A DNA stretch of 64,000 bases from Ideonella sp. Its GTDB lineage: Bacteria > Pseudomonadota > Gammaproteobacteria > Burkholderiales > Burkholderiaceae_C. Each line of letters begins with the position of its first letter. The first letter of the stretch is position 1. Below the pieces are notes generated by a model. It was not told the DNA's origin, did not search any database, and worked only from the letters and a program-made list of their open reading frames with translations. The stretch spans positions 496,001 through 560,000 of the forward strand of contig JABTUY010000004.1 in the NCBI GenBank assembly GCA_015075165.1, read 5' to 3'. This document shows positions 17,523 to 27,491 of the stretch, piece after piece. The position numbers were made by a program, and so were the translations under genes.

Positions 17523-18719
17523 TCACATCACGGCAGCGATCGCGCGCGCCACGTACTCGATGTTGCCGTCGTTGAGCGCGGCGACACAGATGCGGCCCGA
17601 GTCGACGCCGTAGACGCCGAACTCGGAGCGCAGGCGCCCCATCTGGGCGGCCGACAGACCGCTGTAGCTGAACATGCCGCGCTGTCGTGCGATGAACGAC
17701 ATGTCGCGCTCGACTCCGGCGGCCTGCAGCCGCTCGATCAGCGCGACGCGCATGCGCTGGATGCGCTCGCGCATCTGCGCCAGCTCGGCCTCCCACTGGC
17801 TGCGCAGCTTTGCATCGGCCAGCACGGCCGAGACCGCCTTCGCGCCGTGCGTCGGCGGGTTCGAGTAGTTGGTACGGATCAGCACCTTCAACTGCGACAG
17901 CACGCGCTGCGCCTGCTCGGCATCGGAGCAGACGACCGACAGCGCGCCCACGCGTTCACCATACAGCGAGAAGCTCTTCGAGAACGACGTGGCGACGAAG
18001 CAATCGATGCCGGCCTCGACGAAGCGCCGCACCGCTGCGGCGTCGGCATCGAGGCCTTCGCCGAAGCCCTGGTAGGCCATGTCGAGCACCGGGATCCAGC
18101 CGCGCGCGCGCGCCGAGGCGATCACCTGGCTCCATTGGCCGGCATCGAGGTCATAGCCGGTCGGGTTGTGGCAGCAGGCGTGCAGCACCACCACGGTGCC
18201 CGGCGCCGCGGCGTTCAGCGCCGCGAGCACCGCGGCAAAGCGCACGCCGCGAGATTCGGCGTCGTAGTAGGGGTATGTCGCGACCGCGAAGCCCGCCTGC
18301 GTGAACAGCGCGCGATGGTTCTCCCAGCTCGGGTCGCTGATCAGCACACCAGCATCGGGCCGCAGCCGCTTCAGGAAGTCGGCCGCCACCTTCAGCGCGC
18401 CGGTGCCGCCGAGCGCCTGCACGGTTGCGATGCGGCGCTCGGTCACGGCGGGCGAGGCGTCGCCGAAGGCCAGCCGCTGCGCGGCCTGGTCGTAGGCGGC
18501 GATGCCGTCGATCGGCAGGTAGCCGCGCGCCGCGTGCGCCTCGGCCATCGCCTGCTCGGCCGTGGCCACGCACTGCAGCAGCGGCAGGCGACCCTTGTCG
18601 TCGTAGTACATGCCGACGCCCAGGTTCACCTTGCGCGGGTTGGGGTCGGCCGCGAACTGCTCGTTGAGGCCGAGGATCGGGTCGCGCGCGGCGAGTTCGA
18701 CGTTCGAAAATAGGGTCAT
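17523..18719 (-). CDS. tyrB: Aromatic amino acid/aspartate aminotransferase
   Basis: 398 residues, class I PLP aminotransferase of the AspC/TyrB group. Start MTLFSNVELAARDPILGLNEQF is typical. The PLP lysine lies in VATSFSKSFSLYGERVGAL, and HACCHNPTGYDLDAGQW is the dicarboxylate-type cofactor segment. The C-terminus SGRICVAALNDGNIEYVARAI supplies the substrate arginine. It interconverts 2-oxoglutarate/glutamate with aromatic or acidic amino acids; which substrate dominates cannot be told from sequence. It is divergent from uvrB. Confidence 0.92.
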   Translation of the reverse strand: MTLFSNVELAARDPILGLNEQFAADPNPRKVNLGVGMYYDDKGRLPLLQCVATAEQAMAEAHAARGYLPIDGIAAYDQAAQRLAFGDASPAVTERRIATVQALGGTGALKVAADFLKRLRPDAGVLISDPSWENHRALFTQAGFAVATYPYYDAESRGVRFAAVLAALNAAAPGTVVVLHACCHNPTGYDLDAGQWSQVIASARARGWIPVLDMAYQGFGEGLDADAAAVRRFVEAGIDCFVATSFSKSFSLYGERVGALSVVCSDAEQAQRVLSQLKVLIRTNYSNPPTHGAKAVSAVLADAKLRSQWEAELAQMRERIQRMRVALIERLQAAGVERDMSFIARQRGMFSYSGLSAAQMGRLRSEFGVYGVDSGRICVAALNDGNIEYVARAIAAVM

Positions 18720-18790
18720 GGGTCGGTCCGGAGGTGCGGGCGGCGCAGAGGATCGCCGCGCGTCGCTCGGCTGCGTTAGGCTCGAACATT

Positions 18791-18811
18791 GGGCCCGCGA
18801 ACTGCGGGCCC
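18791..18811. repeat. Inverted repeat in the tyrB-uvrB intergenic region
   Basis: Arms GGGCCCGC and GCGGGCCC flank GAACT, 22 bases before the proposed uvrB start. It could be a leader hairpin or an operator. No LexA-type box was seen nearby. Confidence 0.4.
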
Positions 18812-18833
18812 GGCGTCACCCGGGATTTTATTC

Positions 18834-20957
18834 GTGCCGAAGCGTTCGAGCGTTGCTGTGCCTGTGGACACCGATGCCGCGCCGGCGGCGGGCGAGGTCG
18901 TGCGCTTTCCCGATTCGCCGTTCCAGCTGTACCAGCCCTATGCGCCAGCCGGCGACCAGCCGCAGGCGATCGCGCAACTGGTCGAGGGCATCGGCGACGG
19001 GCTGAGCTACCAGACGCTGCTGGGCGTGACTGGCTCGGGTAAGACCTTCACGATGGCCAACGTGATCGCGCAGCTCGGGCGTCCGGCGATCGTGTTCGCG
19101 CCGAACAAGACGCTGGCCGCGCAGCTGTACAGCGAGTTCCGCGAGTTCTTCCCGAGGAACGCGGTGGAGTACTTCGTCAGCTACTACGACTACTACCAGC
19201 CCGAAGCCTACGTGCCGCAGCGCGACCTCTACATCGAGAAGGACAGCTCGATCAACGACCACATCGAGCAGATGCGCCTGTCGGCCACCAAGAGCCTGCT
19301 CGAGCGGCGCGACGTGGTGATCGTCGCCACCGTCAGCGCCATCTACGGCATCGGCAACCCGGGCGACTACCACAAGATGGTGATGACGCTGCGCGTGGCC
19401 GACAAGATGGGCCAGCGCGACGTGATCGCGCAGCTGATCCGCATGCAGTACGCGCGCAACGAGATCGACTTCTCGCGCGGCACGTTCCGCGTGCGCGGCG
19501 ACACGATCGACGTCTTCCCCGCCGAACACAGCGAACTGGCGCTGCGCATCGAGCTGTTCGACGACGAGGTCGAGTCGCTGGCGCTGCTCGACCCGCTGAC
19601 CGGCCGCGTGCGGCAGAAGATCCCGCGCTTCACCGTCTACCCGTCGAGCCACTACGTGACGCCGCGCGACCGCGTGGTGGCGGCAATCGAGACCATCAAG
19701 GTCGAGCTGCGCGAGCGGCTCGACGAGCTGGTGAAGGCCGGCAAGCTGGTCGAGGCGCAGCGGCTCGAGCAGCGCACGCGGTTCGACCTCGAGATGCTGC
19801 AGGAGGTGGGGCACTGCAAGGGCATCGAGAACTACACGCGCCACCTGTCGGGCGCCGCACCGGGCGAACCGCCGCCGACGCTGGTGGACTACCTGCCGGC
19901 CGACGCGATCATGTTCCTCGACGAGAGCCATGTGCTGATCGGCCAGCTCGGCGGCATGTACAACGGTGACCGTTCGCGCAAGGAGGTGCTGGTCGAGTAC
20001 GGCTTCCGGCTGCCGAGCGCGCTCGACAACCGGCCGCTGAAGTTCGCCGAGTTCGAGCGCAAGATGCACCAGGCGGTGTTCGTCTCGGCCACGCCGGCCG
20101 ACTACGAGCGCGAGCACGCCGGCCAGGTGGTCGAGCAACTCGTGCGGCCCACCGGGCTGGTCGATCCCGAGCTCGAAGTGCGTCGCGCGGCGAACCAGGT
20201 CGACGATGTGCTGCAGGAGATCCGCGAGCGGGTGAAGCTCAGCGAACGGGTGCTGATCACCACGCTGACCAAGCGCATGGCCGAGCAGCTCACCGACTAC
20301 CTGAGCGACAACGGCGTCAAGGTGCGCTACCTGCACAGCGACGTCGACAACATCGAGCGCGTGGAGATCATCCGCGACCTGCGCCTGGGCGTGTTCGACG
20401 TGCTGGTGGGCATCAACCTGTTGCGCGAAGGGCTCGACCTGCCCGAGGTGTCGCTGGTGGCGATCCTCGATGCCGACAAGGAGGGCTTCCTGCGTGCCGA
20501 GCGCAGCCTGATCCAGACCATCGGCCGCGCCGCGCGGCACGTCAACGGCCGCGCGATCCTGTATGCGGAGAAGGTCACCGATTCGATGCGGCGGGCGATC
20601 GACGAGACCGAGCGCCGGCGCGACAAGCAGGTGACCTTCAACGCCGAGCGCGGCATCACGCCGCGCAGCGTCTCCAAGCGGGTGCGCGACCTGATCGACG
20701 GCGTGGTCGACAGTGGCGCCGAGAAGTCGCGGCGCAAGCAGATCGAGGCCGCGGCCGAGGTCGAGCTGCTGTCGGAGAAGGATCTCGGCAAGCGCATCAA
20801 GGCGCTGGAGCGCCAGATGCTCGAGCACGCGCGCAACCTCGAGTTCGAACAGGCGGCGCGGGTGCGCGACCAGTTATCGCTGTTGCGCGAGCAGGCGTTC
20901 GGCGCGTCGGCCGGCGAGGGCGACGGCGCGCCGTCCAGTGGCGTGGGGGTCGCATGA
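18834..20957 (+). CDS. uvrB: UvrABC system protein B
   Basis: About 707 residues. Helicase-like damage-verification subunit of nucleotide excision repair. Walker A is [16 protein letters not shown], the beta-hairpin that probes DNA is [18 protein letters not shown], and the helicase motifs [20 protein letters not shown] and [12 protein letters not shown] are intact. The C-terminal UVR domain ([20 protein letters not shown]) that meets UvrC is present. The start is uncertain: the GTG at 18834 is first after the intergenic hairpin, with more in-frame GTGs soon after. The stop overlaps the phosphatase gene by four bases. Confidence 0.94.
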   Translation: MPKRSSVAVPVDTDAAPAAGEVVRFPDSPFQLYQPYAPAGDQPQAIAQLVEGIGDGLSYQTLLGVTGSGKTFTMANVIAQLGRPAIVFAPNKTLAAQLYSEFREFFPRNAVEYFVSYYDYYQPEAYVPQRDLYIEKDSSINDHIEQMRLSATKSLLERRDVVIVATVSAIYGIGNPGDYHKMVMTLRVADKMGQRDVIAQLIRMQYARNEIDFSRGTFRVRGDTIDVFPAEHSELALRIELFDDEVESLALLDPLTGRVRQKIPRFTVYPSSHYVTPRDRVVAAIETIKVELRERLDELVKAGKLVEAQRLEQRTRFDLEMLQEVGHCKGIENYTRHLSGAAPGEPPPTLVDYLPADAIMFLDESHVLIGQLGGMYNGDRSRKEVLVEYGFRLPSALDNRPLKFAEFERKMHQAVFVSATPADYEREHAGQVVEQLVRPTGLVDPELEVRRAANQVDDVLQEIRERVKLSERVLITTLTKRMAEQLTDYLSDNGVKVRYLHSDVDNIERVEIIRDLRLGVFDVLVGINLLREGLDLPEVSLVAILDADKEGFLRAERSLIQTIGRAARHVNGRAILYAEKVTDSMRRAIDETERRRDKQVTFNAERGITPRSVSKRVRDLIDGVVDSGAEKSRRKQIEAAAEVELLSEKDLGKRIKALERQMLEHARNLEFEQAARVRDQLSLLREQAFGASAGEGDGAPSSGVGVA

Positions 20958-21490
20958 TCTGGCCCGCGCGCTCGCGACACCCGTCACCGGTGCTGCGCGT
21001 ACTGATGGTCTGCACCGGCAACATCTGCCGCTCGCCGACGGCCGAGGGCGTGCTGCGGCGCAAGCTGGTCGATGCCGGGCTCGGGCGCTTGATCGAGGTC
21101 GATTCGGCCGGCACCACCGACTACCACGCTGGGTCGCCGCCCGACCCGCGCGCGCAGGAGAGCGCTGGCCGGCGCGGCTACGACCTGTCGCGCTTGCGAG
21201 CGCGGCAAGTGCGCGCGTCGGACTTCGAGCGTTTCGATCTGCTGCTGGCCATGGAGGCCGTGCATGTGCAGTGGCTGACCGAGGCCTGCCCGCCAGCCAA
21301 GCGCGACCGCATCGGCCTGCTGATGGACCATGCGCGCGGCCGCCCGCCGGGCGGCGCGGTGCCCGACCCGTACTACGGTGCGCCGGCCGGTTTCGAGCAC
21401 GTGCTCGATCTGGTCGAAGATGCCTGCGAAGGCCTGTTGGCAACGCTTCGCCAGCGCGCGCTTGAGCGCGCCCGTCCTGATCCGGATTAA
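20954..21490 (+). CDS. Low molecular weight protein-tyrosine phosphatase
   Basis: 178 residues. The P-loop [17 protein letters not shown] gives nucleophile C20 and R26, and the general-acid aspartate is in VPDPYYG, so the enzyme should be active. Such phosphatases act on phosphotyrosine proteins, often in polysaccharide export, but no kinase or capsule genes are adjacent. It begins in ATGA overlap with uvrB and ends just before the iscR promoter. In related genomes the same gene often sits before iscR. Confidence 0.93.
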   Translation: MIWPARSRHPSPVLRVLMVCTGNICRSPTAEGVLRRKLVDAGLGRLIEVDSAGTTDYHAGSPPDPRAQESAGRRGYDLSRLRARQVRASDFERFDLLLAMEAVHVQWLTEACPPAKRDRIGLLMDHARGRPPGGAVPDPYYGAPAGFEHVLDLVEDACEGLLATLRQRALERARPDPD

Positions 21491-21498
21491 CCCTATTG

Positions 21499-21515
21499 CC
21501 GACTGAAAGAGTCGG
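21499..21515. promoter_or_regulatory. IscR-type operator (perfect palindrome)
   Basis: CCGACT and AGTCGG arms separated by GAAAG form a near-ideal type 1 IscR site, about 90 bases before iscR. The site overlaps the region where a -35 element would sit for the TATACT -10 at 21524-21529 (GACTGA at 21501-21506, 17-base spacer). Binding of cluster-loaded IscR here would repress the operon. This follows from the family; binding itself is inferred. Confidence 0.7.
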
Positions 21516-21523
21516 TTAAAGGC

Positions 21524-21548
21524 TATACTTGACCAAACCTCTCGGGTT
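21524..21548 (+). promoter_or_regulatory. iscR promoter -10 and second IscR-like site
   Basis: TATACT at 21524-21529 is a good -10 hexamer. It runs into TTGACCAAACCTCTCGGG, very like the TTGACC-ACTCGGG site of the E. coli iscR promoter. Two sites about 28 bases apart would place repressor across the promoter core. Confidence 0.55.
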
Positions 21549-21602
21549 TCGGGGGATTTGCGCCGGCGCAGGGGCTGGCCCAGCAGCGAAAGGAGCGACG
21601 CG

Positions 21603-22136
21603 ATGCGACTGACCACCAAGGGGCGTTTTGCGGTGACGGCGATGATCGACCTGGGCCTGCGCTCGACCAACGGTCCGGTTGCGCTGGCGGCGATCAGCCA
21701 GCGCCAGCAGATTTCGCTGTCGTACCTGGAGCAGCTGTTCGGCAAGCTGCGCCGGCACGAACTGGTGGAGAGCACGCGCGGCCCTGGCGGCGGCTACAGC
21801 CTCGGGCGCAAGGCCGAGGAGATCTCGGTGGCCGACATCATCGTCGCTGTCGACGAGCCGATCGATGCCACCGGCTGCGGCGGCAAGGAGAACTGCATGG
21901 GCGAGGACACCGGCCGCTGCATGACGCACGATCTGTGGACCAACCTGAACCAAAAGATGATCGAGTACCTCGATTCGATCTCGCTGCGCAAGCTGGTCGA
22001 CGATCAACTGGCCCGCGGTGTGGCGATCGAGGAGACGCCGGTCAAGCGCGCGATCTCCAACGTGCCGGTGGTCAAGCCGATCAAGGTGACGGCGCCGAAC
22101 TCGGTGTTCGCTCTTGGCAGTGCCATGTCCAAATGA
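21603..22136 (+). CDS. iscR: Fe-S cluster assembly transcription factor IscR
   Basis: 177 residues of the Rrf2 family. With a [2Fe-2S] cluster it represses the isc operon. The winged-helix part [20 protein letters not shown] and [18 protein letters not shown] is followed by cluster ligands C92, C98 and C106 with H109 in CMTHDLW; the third Cys is two residues later than in E. coli, a spacing I take as normal for this group. AAAGGAG precedes the ATG at 21603. First gene of the isc cluster, with operator-like sites upstream and a tandem repeat straddling its stop codon. Confidence 0.96.
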   Translation: MRLTTKGRFAVTAMIDLGLRSTNGPVALAAISQRQQISLSYLEQLFGKLRRHELVESTRGPGGGYSLGRKAEEISVADIIVAVDEPIDATGCGGKENCMGEDTGRCMTHDLWTNLNQKMIEYLDSISLRKLVDDQLARGVAIEETPVKRAISNVPVVKPIKVTAPNSVFALGSAMSK

Positions 22137-22180
22137 CGCAGCGCCATGTCGAAGTGACGCAGAGCGATGCCCAAGTGATG
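22118..22180 (+). repeat. Three tandem 21-base repeats across the iscR stop codon
   Basis: Units at 22118-22138, 22139-22159 and 22160-22180 share GC(C/G)ATG(T/C)C(C/G)(A)AA(A/G)TGA with few mismatches. Each unit repeats the last iscR codons including the TGA, so in the iscR frame the DNA reads SAMSK-stop, SAMSK-stop, AMPK-stop. The gap to iscS thus consists largely of duplicated gene end. Confidence 0.75.
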
Positions 22181-22200
22181 CTCCTTCGGTCCGACACCCG

Positions 22201-23418
22201 ATGATGACCCCGCACTATCCGATCTACATGGACTACGGCGCGACGACGCCGGTCGACCCGCGCGTCGTCGACGCGATGGTCCCGTGGTTGCGCGAGCACT
22301 TCGGCAACCCGGCGTCGCGCAGCCATGCGTGGGGCTGGGAGGCCGAAGAGGCGGTGGAGAAGGCGCGCGCGCAGGTGGCGGCGCTGGTGGGCGCCGACCC
22401 GCGCGAGATCGTCTGGACCTCGGGCGCCACCGAGTCCGACAACCTGGCGATCAAGGGTGCGGCCAACTTCTACCAGTCGCGCGGCAAGCACCTGGTCACG
22501 GTCAAGACCGAGCACAAGGCGGTGCTCGACACGATGCGCGAGCTCGAGCGTCAGGGCTTCGAGGTCACCTACCTCGACGTGCAGGACAACGGCCTGCTCG
22601 ACCTCGAGCGCTTCGAGGCGGCGCTGCGGCCCGACACCATCGTCGCCTCGGTGATGCTGGTCAACAACGAGATCGGCGTGATCCAGGACGTGGCCGCCAT
22701 CGGCGCGATGTGCCGCCAGCGCGGCATCATCTTCCACGTCGATGGCGCGCAGGCGACCGGCAAGGTGGTGATCGACCTGGCCAAGCTGCCGGTCGATCTG
22801 ATGAGCCTGGCCTCGCACAAGACTTACGGGCCCAAGGGCATCGGCGCGCTGTACGTGCGGCGCAAGCCGCGCGTGCGCATCGAGGCACAGATGCACGGCG
22901 GCGGCCACGAGCGCGGGCTGCGCTCGGGCACGCTGCCGACGCACCAGATCGTCGGCATGGGCACCGCGTTCGCGCTGGCGCGCGCCGAGATGGGCACCGA
23001 GCTCGAGCGCATCCGCATCCTGCAGCGCCGGCTGCTCGACGGCCTGTCCGACATCGAGCAGGTGTTCATCAACGGCGACCTCGAGCGGCGCGTGCCGCAC
23101 AACGTGAACGCGTCGTTCAACTTCGTCGAGGGCGAGTCGCTGATCATGGGCATCAAGGGCATCGCGGTGTCGTCGGGCTCGGCGTGCACGTCGGCCAGCC
23201 TGGAGCCGAGCTACGTGCTGCGCGCGCTCGGCCGCAGCGACGAGCTGGCGCATTCGAGCCTGCGCATGACGATCGGCCGCTTCAGCACCGAGCAGGAGAT
23301 CGACACCGCGGTGTCGACGCTGAAGGATCGCGTCGCCAAGCTGCGCGAGCTGTCGCCGCTGTGGGAGATGTACCGCGACGGCGTCGACCTCAGCGCGATC
23401 CAGTGGAGTGCGCACTGA
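22201..23418 (+). CDS. iscS: Cysteine desulfurase IscS
   Basis: 405 residues. PLP enzyme that removes sulfur from cysteine as a persulfide for cluster assembly and tRNA thiolation. PLP lysine is K207 in [11 protein letters not shown]; persulfide-forming C329 is in [16 protein letters not shown]. If the second of the two adjacent ATGs (22204) is used, the numbering becomes 206 and 328, the same as in E. coli. No clear Shine-Dalgarno site is seen, because the preceding sequence is the tandem repeat. Second gene of the isc operon. Confidence 0.96.
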   Translation: MMTPHYPIYMDYGATTPVDPRVVDAMVPWLREHFGNPASRSHAWGWEAEEAVEKARAQVAALVGADPREIVWTSGATESDNLAIKGAANFYQSRGKHLVTVKTEHKAVLDTMRELERQGFEVTYLDVQDNGLLDLERFEAALRPDTIVASVMLVNNEIGVIQDVAAIGAMCRQRGIIFHVDGAQATGKVVIDLAKLPVDLMSLASHKTYGPKGIGALYVRRKPRVRIEAQMHGGGHERGLRSGTLPTHQIVGMGTAFALARAEMGTELERIRILQRRLLDGLSDIEQVFINGDLERRVPHNVNASFNFVEGESLIMGIKGIAVSSGSACTSASLEPSYVLRALGRSDELAHSSLRMTIGRFSTEQEIDTAVSTLKDRVAKLRELSPLWEMYRDGVDLSAIQWSAH

Positions 23419-23460
23419 CGGCCACGGCCGGCAGCAGCAGGCATTGCAGGAGGCAAGACC

Positions 23461-23877
23461 ATGGCATACAGCGACAAGGTCATCGATCACTATGAGAACC
23501 CGCGCAACGTCGGCACGTTCGACAAGGGCGACGATTCGGTCGGCACCGGCATGGTCGGTGCGCCGGCCTGTGGCGACGTGATGAAGCTGCAGATCAAGGT
23601 CGACGCCGCCACCGGGCTGATCCAGGACGCTCGCTTCAAGACCTACGGTTGCGGCTCGGCGATCGCGTCGAGCTCGCTGGTCACCGAGTGGGTCAAGGGC
23701 AAGACGCTCGAGGAGGCGATGTCGATCAAGAACGCGCAGATCGCCGAAGAGCTGGCGCTGCCGCCGGTGAAGATCCACTGCTCGATCCTGGCCGAGGACG
23801 CCATCAAGGCGGCGGTCAACGACTACAAGGCGCGCCATGGCCAGACCGAGGCACGCGTGGCCAGCGAGGGTGCCTGA
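23461..23877 (+). CDS. iscU: Fe-S cluster scaffold IscU
   Basis: 138 residues. Scaffold on which IscS-derived sulfur and iron form a cluster. Ligand cysteines are C37 in APACGD, C64 in [11 protein letters not shown] and C107 in [13 protein letters not shown]39 is also kept. LPPVK at 100-104 is the recognition motif for the HscA chaperone, encoded further down the same operon. AGGAGG lies just before the ATG (23449-23454). Confidence 0.97.
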   Translation: MAYSDKVIDHYENPRNVGTFDKGDDSVGTGMVGAPACGDVMKLQIKVDAATGLIQDARFKTYGCGSAIASSSLVTEWVKGKTLEEAMSIKNAQIAEELALPPVKIHCSILAEDAIKAAVNDYKARHGQTEARVASEGA

Positions 23878-23881
23878 ACCC

Positions 23882-24205
23882 ATGGCCGTGACCCTCTCCG
23901 AAGCCGCAGCGCGCCACGTGACGCGCTACATCGCCAAGCGCGGCAAGGGCGTTGGCGTGCGCCTGGGCATCAAGACCACCGGCTGTTCGGGCCTGGCCTA
24001 TAAGCTCGAGTACGCCGACAGCGTCGCCCCCGAGGACCACGTGTTCGAAGAGCACGGCGTCAAGGTGCTGGTCGACCCGAAGAGCCTGCCGTTCGTCGAT
24101 GGCACCCAGCTCGACTTCGTGCGCGAAGGCCTGAACGAGGGCTTCAAGTTCCACAACCCGAAGGAGAAGGACCGCTGCGGCTGCGGCGAGTCGTTCCGGG
24201 TCTGA
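23882..24205 (+). CDS. iscA: Iron-sulfur cluster assembly protein IscA
   Basis: 107 residues, A-type carrier. The three cluster or iron ligands are C35 in TTGCSGLAY and C99/C101 in [28 protein letters not shown] opens the domain. The ATG at 23882 is four bases past the iscU stop; the in-frame start at 23837 lies within iscU and was not used. Confidence 0.96.
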   Translation: MAVTLSEAAARHVTRYIAKRGKGVGVRLGIKTTGCSGLAYKLEYADSVAPEDHVFEEHGVKVLVDPKSLPFVDGTQLDFVREGLNEGFKFHNPKEKDRCGCGESFRV

Positions 24206-24264
24206 GCCGGCACCGTTGTGCGCCGTTGTGGATGGCCTCGATCGGCCGTCAGCGTGTCCACCCC

Positions 24265-24771
24265 ATGTCGCCCACGTCGATCGTCATCCGCCCCGAGCGT
24301 CCGGATCACCCGCAGGTGCGCGGCCTGCTGGCCCAGCTCGATGCCTATCTGGCGTCGCTGTACGCACCGGAGCACAACCACATCCTCGACCTGCAGGCGC
24401 TGCAGGCGCCCGAGGTGTCGTTCCTGGTCGCGGCGCACGGCGAGCAGATCGTGGGCTGCGCGGCCGTTCGGCGCATGGGCGCCGAAGCCGAATCGGGCGG
24501 CCGCGCCTATGGCGAGATCAAGCGGATGATGGTGTTGCCAGCCGTTCGCGGGCAGCGCATCGGCCAGCGGCTGCTCGACGCACTCGAGGTCTTGCTGCGC
24601 GCCGACGGCATCGGCCAGGCCCTGCTCGAGACCGGCGCTGCGCAGGTCGCCGCGGTGCGTCTGTACGAGCGCTGCGGCTATCGGCGCCGCGGCGCGTTCG
24701 GCGGCTACCCGGACAACGGCTTGTCGCTGTTCCTGCAGAAATCGTGGGCCACCGCCGCGAGGCCGGCATGA
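24265..24771 (+). CDS. GNAT family N-acetyltransferase
   Basis: 168 residues. Acetyl-CoA-dependent acetyltransferase fold: the acetyl-CoA loop is EIKRMMVLPAVRGQRIGQRLLDAL (V-R-G-Q-R-I-G), followed by LETGAAQVAAVRLYERCGYRR. Substrate cannot be told from sequence. It is placed inside the isc operon between iscA and hscB, with its stop overlapping the hscB start (ATGA at 24768-24771). That coupling suggests expression with the cluster machinery, but no GNAT is part of the known isc pathway. ATG at 24265 was chosen because the fold begins at SIVIRPERPD. Confidence 0.88.
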   Translation: MSPTSIVIRPERPDHPQVRGLLAQLDAYLASLYAPEHNHILDLQALQAPEVSFLVAAHGEQIVGCAAVRRMGAEAESGGRAYGEIKRMMVLPAVRGQRIGQRLLDALEVLLRADGIGQALLETGAAQVAAVRLYERCGYRRRGAFGGYPDNGLSLFLQKSWATAARPA

Positions 24772-25286
24772 AGCTCGACAGCGACGACTTTGCCCTGTTC
24801 GGCCTGCCGCGCCGTTTCGCGCTCGACGCGGCCGCGCTGGCCGAGCGCTGGCGCGCGCTGCAATCCGAGGTGCACCCCGATCGCTTCACCGTCGAAGGTG
24901 CGGCCGCGCAGCGTGTGGCGATGCAGTGGGCGGTGCGGGTCAACGAGGCCTATCGCCGTCTGAAGGATCCGCTTGCGCGCGCGCTGTATCTGTGCGAGTT
25001 GGCCGGCCAGGCGGTCGATCCGCACGACCGGCAGGCGATGCCAGCGGCGATGCTGATGCGACAGATCGAATGGCGCGAGCAGCTCGAGCAGGCCGCCTCC
25101 GCCGACGCCGTGCACGCGCTCGACGGCGCGGTGCAGGTCGAGATCGCGAGCGCACAGGCCGCGGTGGCGGCCGATCTCGACCAGCACGCCGATGCGGCGG
25201 CCGCGGCCGCACGCCTGCGCGAGTGGATGTTCCTCGCGCGCCTGCGCGAGGATGTCGAGCGCAGGCTCGAGCGCCTGGAGGCCTGA
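24768..25286 (+). CDS. hscB: Co-chaperone HscB
   Basis: 172 residues. J-domain co-chaperone that delivers IscU to HscA and stimulates its ATPase. The HPD triad is at 36-38 ([10 protein letters not shown]) in an N-terminal J domain starting [15 protein letters not shown]. The C-terminal three-helix domain that binds IscU follows. The tetracysteine zinc domain of the human protein is absent, as usual in bacteria. Confidence 0.93.
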   Translation: MKLDSDDFALFGLPRRFALDAAALAERWRALQSEVHPDRFTVEGAAAQRVAMQWAVRVNEAYRRLKDPLARALYLCELAGQAVDPHDRQAMPAAMLMRQIEWREQLEQAASADAVHALDGAVQVEIASAQAAVAADLDQHADAAAAAARLREWMFLARLREDVERRLERLEA

Positions 25287-25287
25287 C

Positions 25288-27144
25288 GTGGCGCTGCTGC
25301 AGCTGTCCGAACCCGGCGAGAGCCCCGATCCGCACACGCGGCGCATCGCGGTGGGCATCGATCTCGGCACCACGCACTCGCTGGTGGCGTCGCTGCGCCA
25401 CGGCCAGGCGGAGTGCCTGCCCGATGCGCAGGGCCGCGTGCTGCTGCCGTCGGTGGTGCGTTACCGCGACGATGCCGGCTGCGACGTCGGCTGGCCGGCG
25501 CTGGCCGCGCAGGGCGACGACGCCGAATACACCATCGCCTCGGTCAAGCGCCTGATGGGCCGCAAGCTCGCCGACGTGGCCGACGCCGGCAAGCTGCCTT
25601 ACCAGCTGGTCGATGGTACCGGCATGGTCAGCGTGGCGACCCGGCAGGGGCCGAAGTCGCCGGTTGAAATCTCTGCGCAGATCCTGGCCACGTTGCGGCA
25701 GCGCGCGGAAGACAGCTTCGACAGCGAGCTGTTCGGTGCCGTGATCACCGTGCCGGCGTACTTCGACGACGCGCAGCGGCAGGCGACCAAGGATGCCGCG
25801 GAGCTGGCCGGCCTGCGCGTGCTGCGACTGATCAACGAGCCGACGGCCGCGGCCGTGGCCTATGGGCTCGATCGCGCGGCCGAAGGGCTGTACCTGGTGT
25901 ACGACCTCGGCGGCGGCACGTTCGATGTGTCACTGCTGCGGCTCGCTCGCGGCTTGTTCGAGGTGGTGGCCACCGGCGGCGATGTGGCGCTCGGCGGCGA
26001 CGATTTCGATCGCGCGCTCGCCTCGTGGGCCTTGGCGCACGGCCAGCGCACGGCCGATACGCCGCACGACAAGCAGGCAGTCCTGGCGGCGGCGCGGGCG
26101 GCCAAGGAAACGCTGTCGAGCGCCGACCGTGTCGTGCTGCGCGCTGGCTTGTCGACCGGCGTGCTGCAGGTCCCGATCGACCGTGCGGTGTTCGACGCGG
26201 CCACCCGTCCGCTGATTGAGCGCACGACGGGCGTGCTGCGCAAGGTGCTGCGCGATGCGCGCATCGACAAGCGCGAGGTGCAGGGCGTGGTGCTGGTCGG
26301 TGGCTCGACTCGCATGCCGGCGGTGCGCAGCGCGCTGCGCGCGCACTTCGAGCGCGAGCCGCTGACCGACCTCGACCCCGACCAGGTTGTGGCGCTCGGC
26401 GCCGCAATCCAGGCCAATGCACTGGCCGGCAACTCGCGCGACGGCGAGTTGCTGCTGCTCGACGTGATTCCGCTGTCGCTGGGGCTCGAGACGATGGGCG
26501 GTCTGGTCGAGCGCATCATCGAGCGCAATACGACGATCCCGGCGGCCAAGGCGCAGGAGTTCACCACCTTCAAGGACGGCCAGACCGCGATGGCGATCCA
26601 CGTGGTACAGGGCGAGCGCGAGCTGGTTGCCGATTGCCGCTCGCTGGCCCGCTTCGAGCTGCGCGGCCTGCCGCCGATGGTGGCCGGGGCGGCGCGCATC
26701 CGCGTCACCTTCCAGGTCGATGCCGATGGCCTGCTGTCGGTGTCGGCGCGCGAGACCACGGCTGGCGTCGAGGCGCATGTGGTCGTCAAGCCGAGCTACG
26801 GGCTGTCGGACGACGAGGTGGCGCGCATGCTGCGCGAAGGCTTCGGTGCCGCCGAGGCCGACATGCGTGCGCGCGACCTGCGCGAGATGCGGGTCGACGC
26901 CGAGCGCCTGGTGTTGGCCACGCGCTCGGCGCTGGCGGCCGATGGCGATCTGCTGGCCGATGACGAACGAGCGACGATCGAACGCCAGCTCGCCGCGCTG
27001 GAGTCGAGTCGCGAGGGTGATGCGGCCGATGGCATCCGCGCGGCCACCGAGGCGCTGGCCAAAGGCACCGAGGTCTTCGCCGCGGCGCGCATGAACCGCA
27101 GCATCCGCTCCGCGCTGACCGGGCGGCGCATCGAGGAGGTTTGA
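25288..27144 (+). CDS. hscA: Chaperone HscA
   Basis: 618 residues. Specialised Hsp70 for transfer of clusters from IscU. The ATPase domain has [40 protein letters not shown] and [13 protein letters not shown]; the substrate domain begins near [17 protein letters not shown]. The start is GTG at 25288, one base after the hscB stop, as no ATG precedes the conserved N-terminus closely. It lacks the long acidic lid tail of DnaK. Confidence 0.96.
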   Translation: MALLQLSEPGESPDPHTRRIAVGIDLGTTHSLVASLRHGQAECLPDAQGRVLLPSVVRYRDDAGCDVGWPALAAQGDDAEYTIASVKRLMGRKLADVADAGKLPYQLVDGTGMVSVATRQGPKSPVEISAQILATLRQRAEDSFDSELFGAVITVPAYFDDAQRQATKDAAELAGLRVLRLINEPTAAAVAYGLDRAAEGLYLVYDLGGGTFDVSLLRLARGLFEVVATGGDVALGGDDFDRALASWALAHGQRTADTPHDKQAVLAAARAAKETLSSADRVVLRAGLSTGVLQVPIDRAVFDAATRPLIERTTGVLRKVLRDARIDKREVQGVVLVGGSTRMPAVRSALRAHFEREPLTDLDPDQVVALGAAIQANALAGNSRDGELLLLDVIPLSLGLETMGGLVERIIERNTTIPAAKAQEFTTFKDGQTAMAIHVVQGERELVADCRSLARFELRGLPPMVAGAARIRVTFQVDADGLLSVSARETTAGVEAHVVVKPSYGLSDDEVARMLREGFGAAEADMRARDLREMRVDAERLVLATRSALAADGDLLADDERATIERQLAALESSREGDAADGIRAATEALAKGTEVFAAARMNRSIRSALTGRRIEEV

Positions 27145-27150
27145 GCGAGC

Positions 27151-27489
27151 ATGCCGGTGATCAAGATCCTGCCGCATCCCGAGTACTGTGCGGACGGCGG
27201 GCGCATCGAGGCGCCGCCGGGCACCTCGCTGTGCGAAGCGATGCTCGACAACGGCATTGCGATCGATCACGCCTGCGAGATGAGCTGCGCGTGCACCACC
27301 TGCCACGTCATTGTGCGCGACGGCTTCGAGTCGCTCGGCGAGATGGACGAATCGGAGGAGGATCTGCTGGACCGTGCCTGGGGCTTGGCACCGACCTCAC
27401 GCCTGTCGTGCCAGGCGATCCTGTCGGACCGCGACGTGACGATCGAGATCCCGAAGTACTCGATCAATCACGCGAAAGAGCGCCACTGA
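27151..27489 (+). CDS. fdx: Isc-type [2Fe-2S] ferredoxin
   Basis: 112 residues. Adrenodoxin-like ferredoxin that donates electrons during cluster assembly. Ligands C42, C48, C51 and C87 give C-X5-C-X2-C and LSCQAI. Acidic segment EMDESEEDLLDRAWGL is the partner-binding helix. Last gene of the isc operon here; no iscX follows, the next gene being on the opposite strand three bases away. Confidence 0.96.
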   Translation: MPVIKILPHPEYCADGGRIEAPPGTSLCEAMLDNGIAIDHACEMSCACTTCHVIVRDGFESLGEMDESEEDLLDRAWGLAPTSRLSCQAILSDRDVTIEIPKYSINHAKERH

Positions 27490-27491
27490 TA

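Noticed and set aside
18720-18834. LexA box upstream of uvrB
   Set aside because: No CTGT-N8-ACAG-like sequence is present in the gap; only a GC hairpin is seen.
22114-22200. N-terminally extended IscS starting at 22114
   Set aside because: The extra 29 residues come from the tandem repeat overlapping iscR, match no IscS family member, and two adjacent ATGs at 22201 and 22204 give the normal length.
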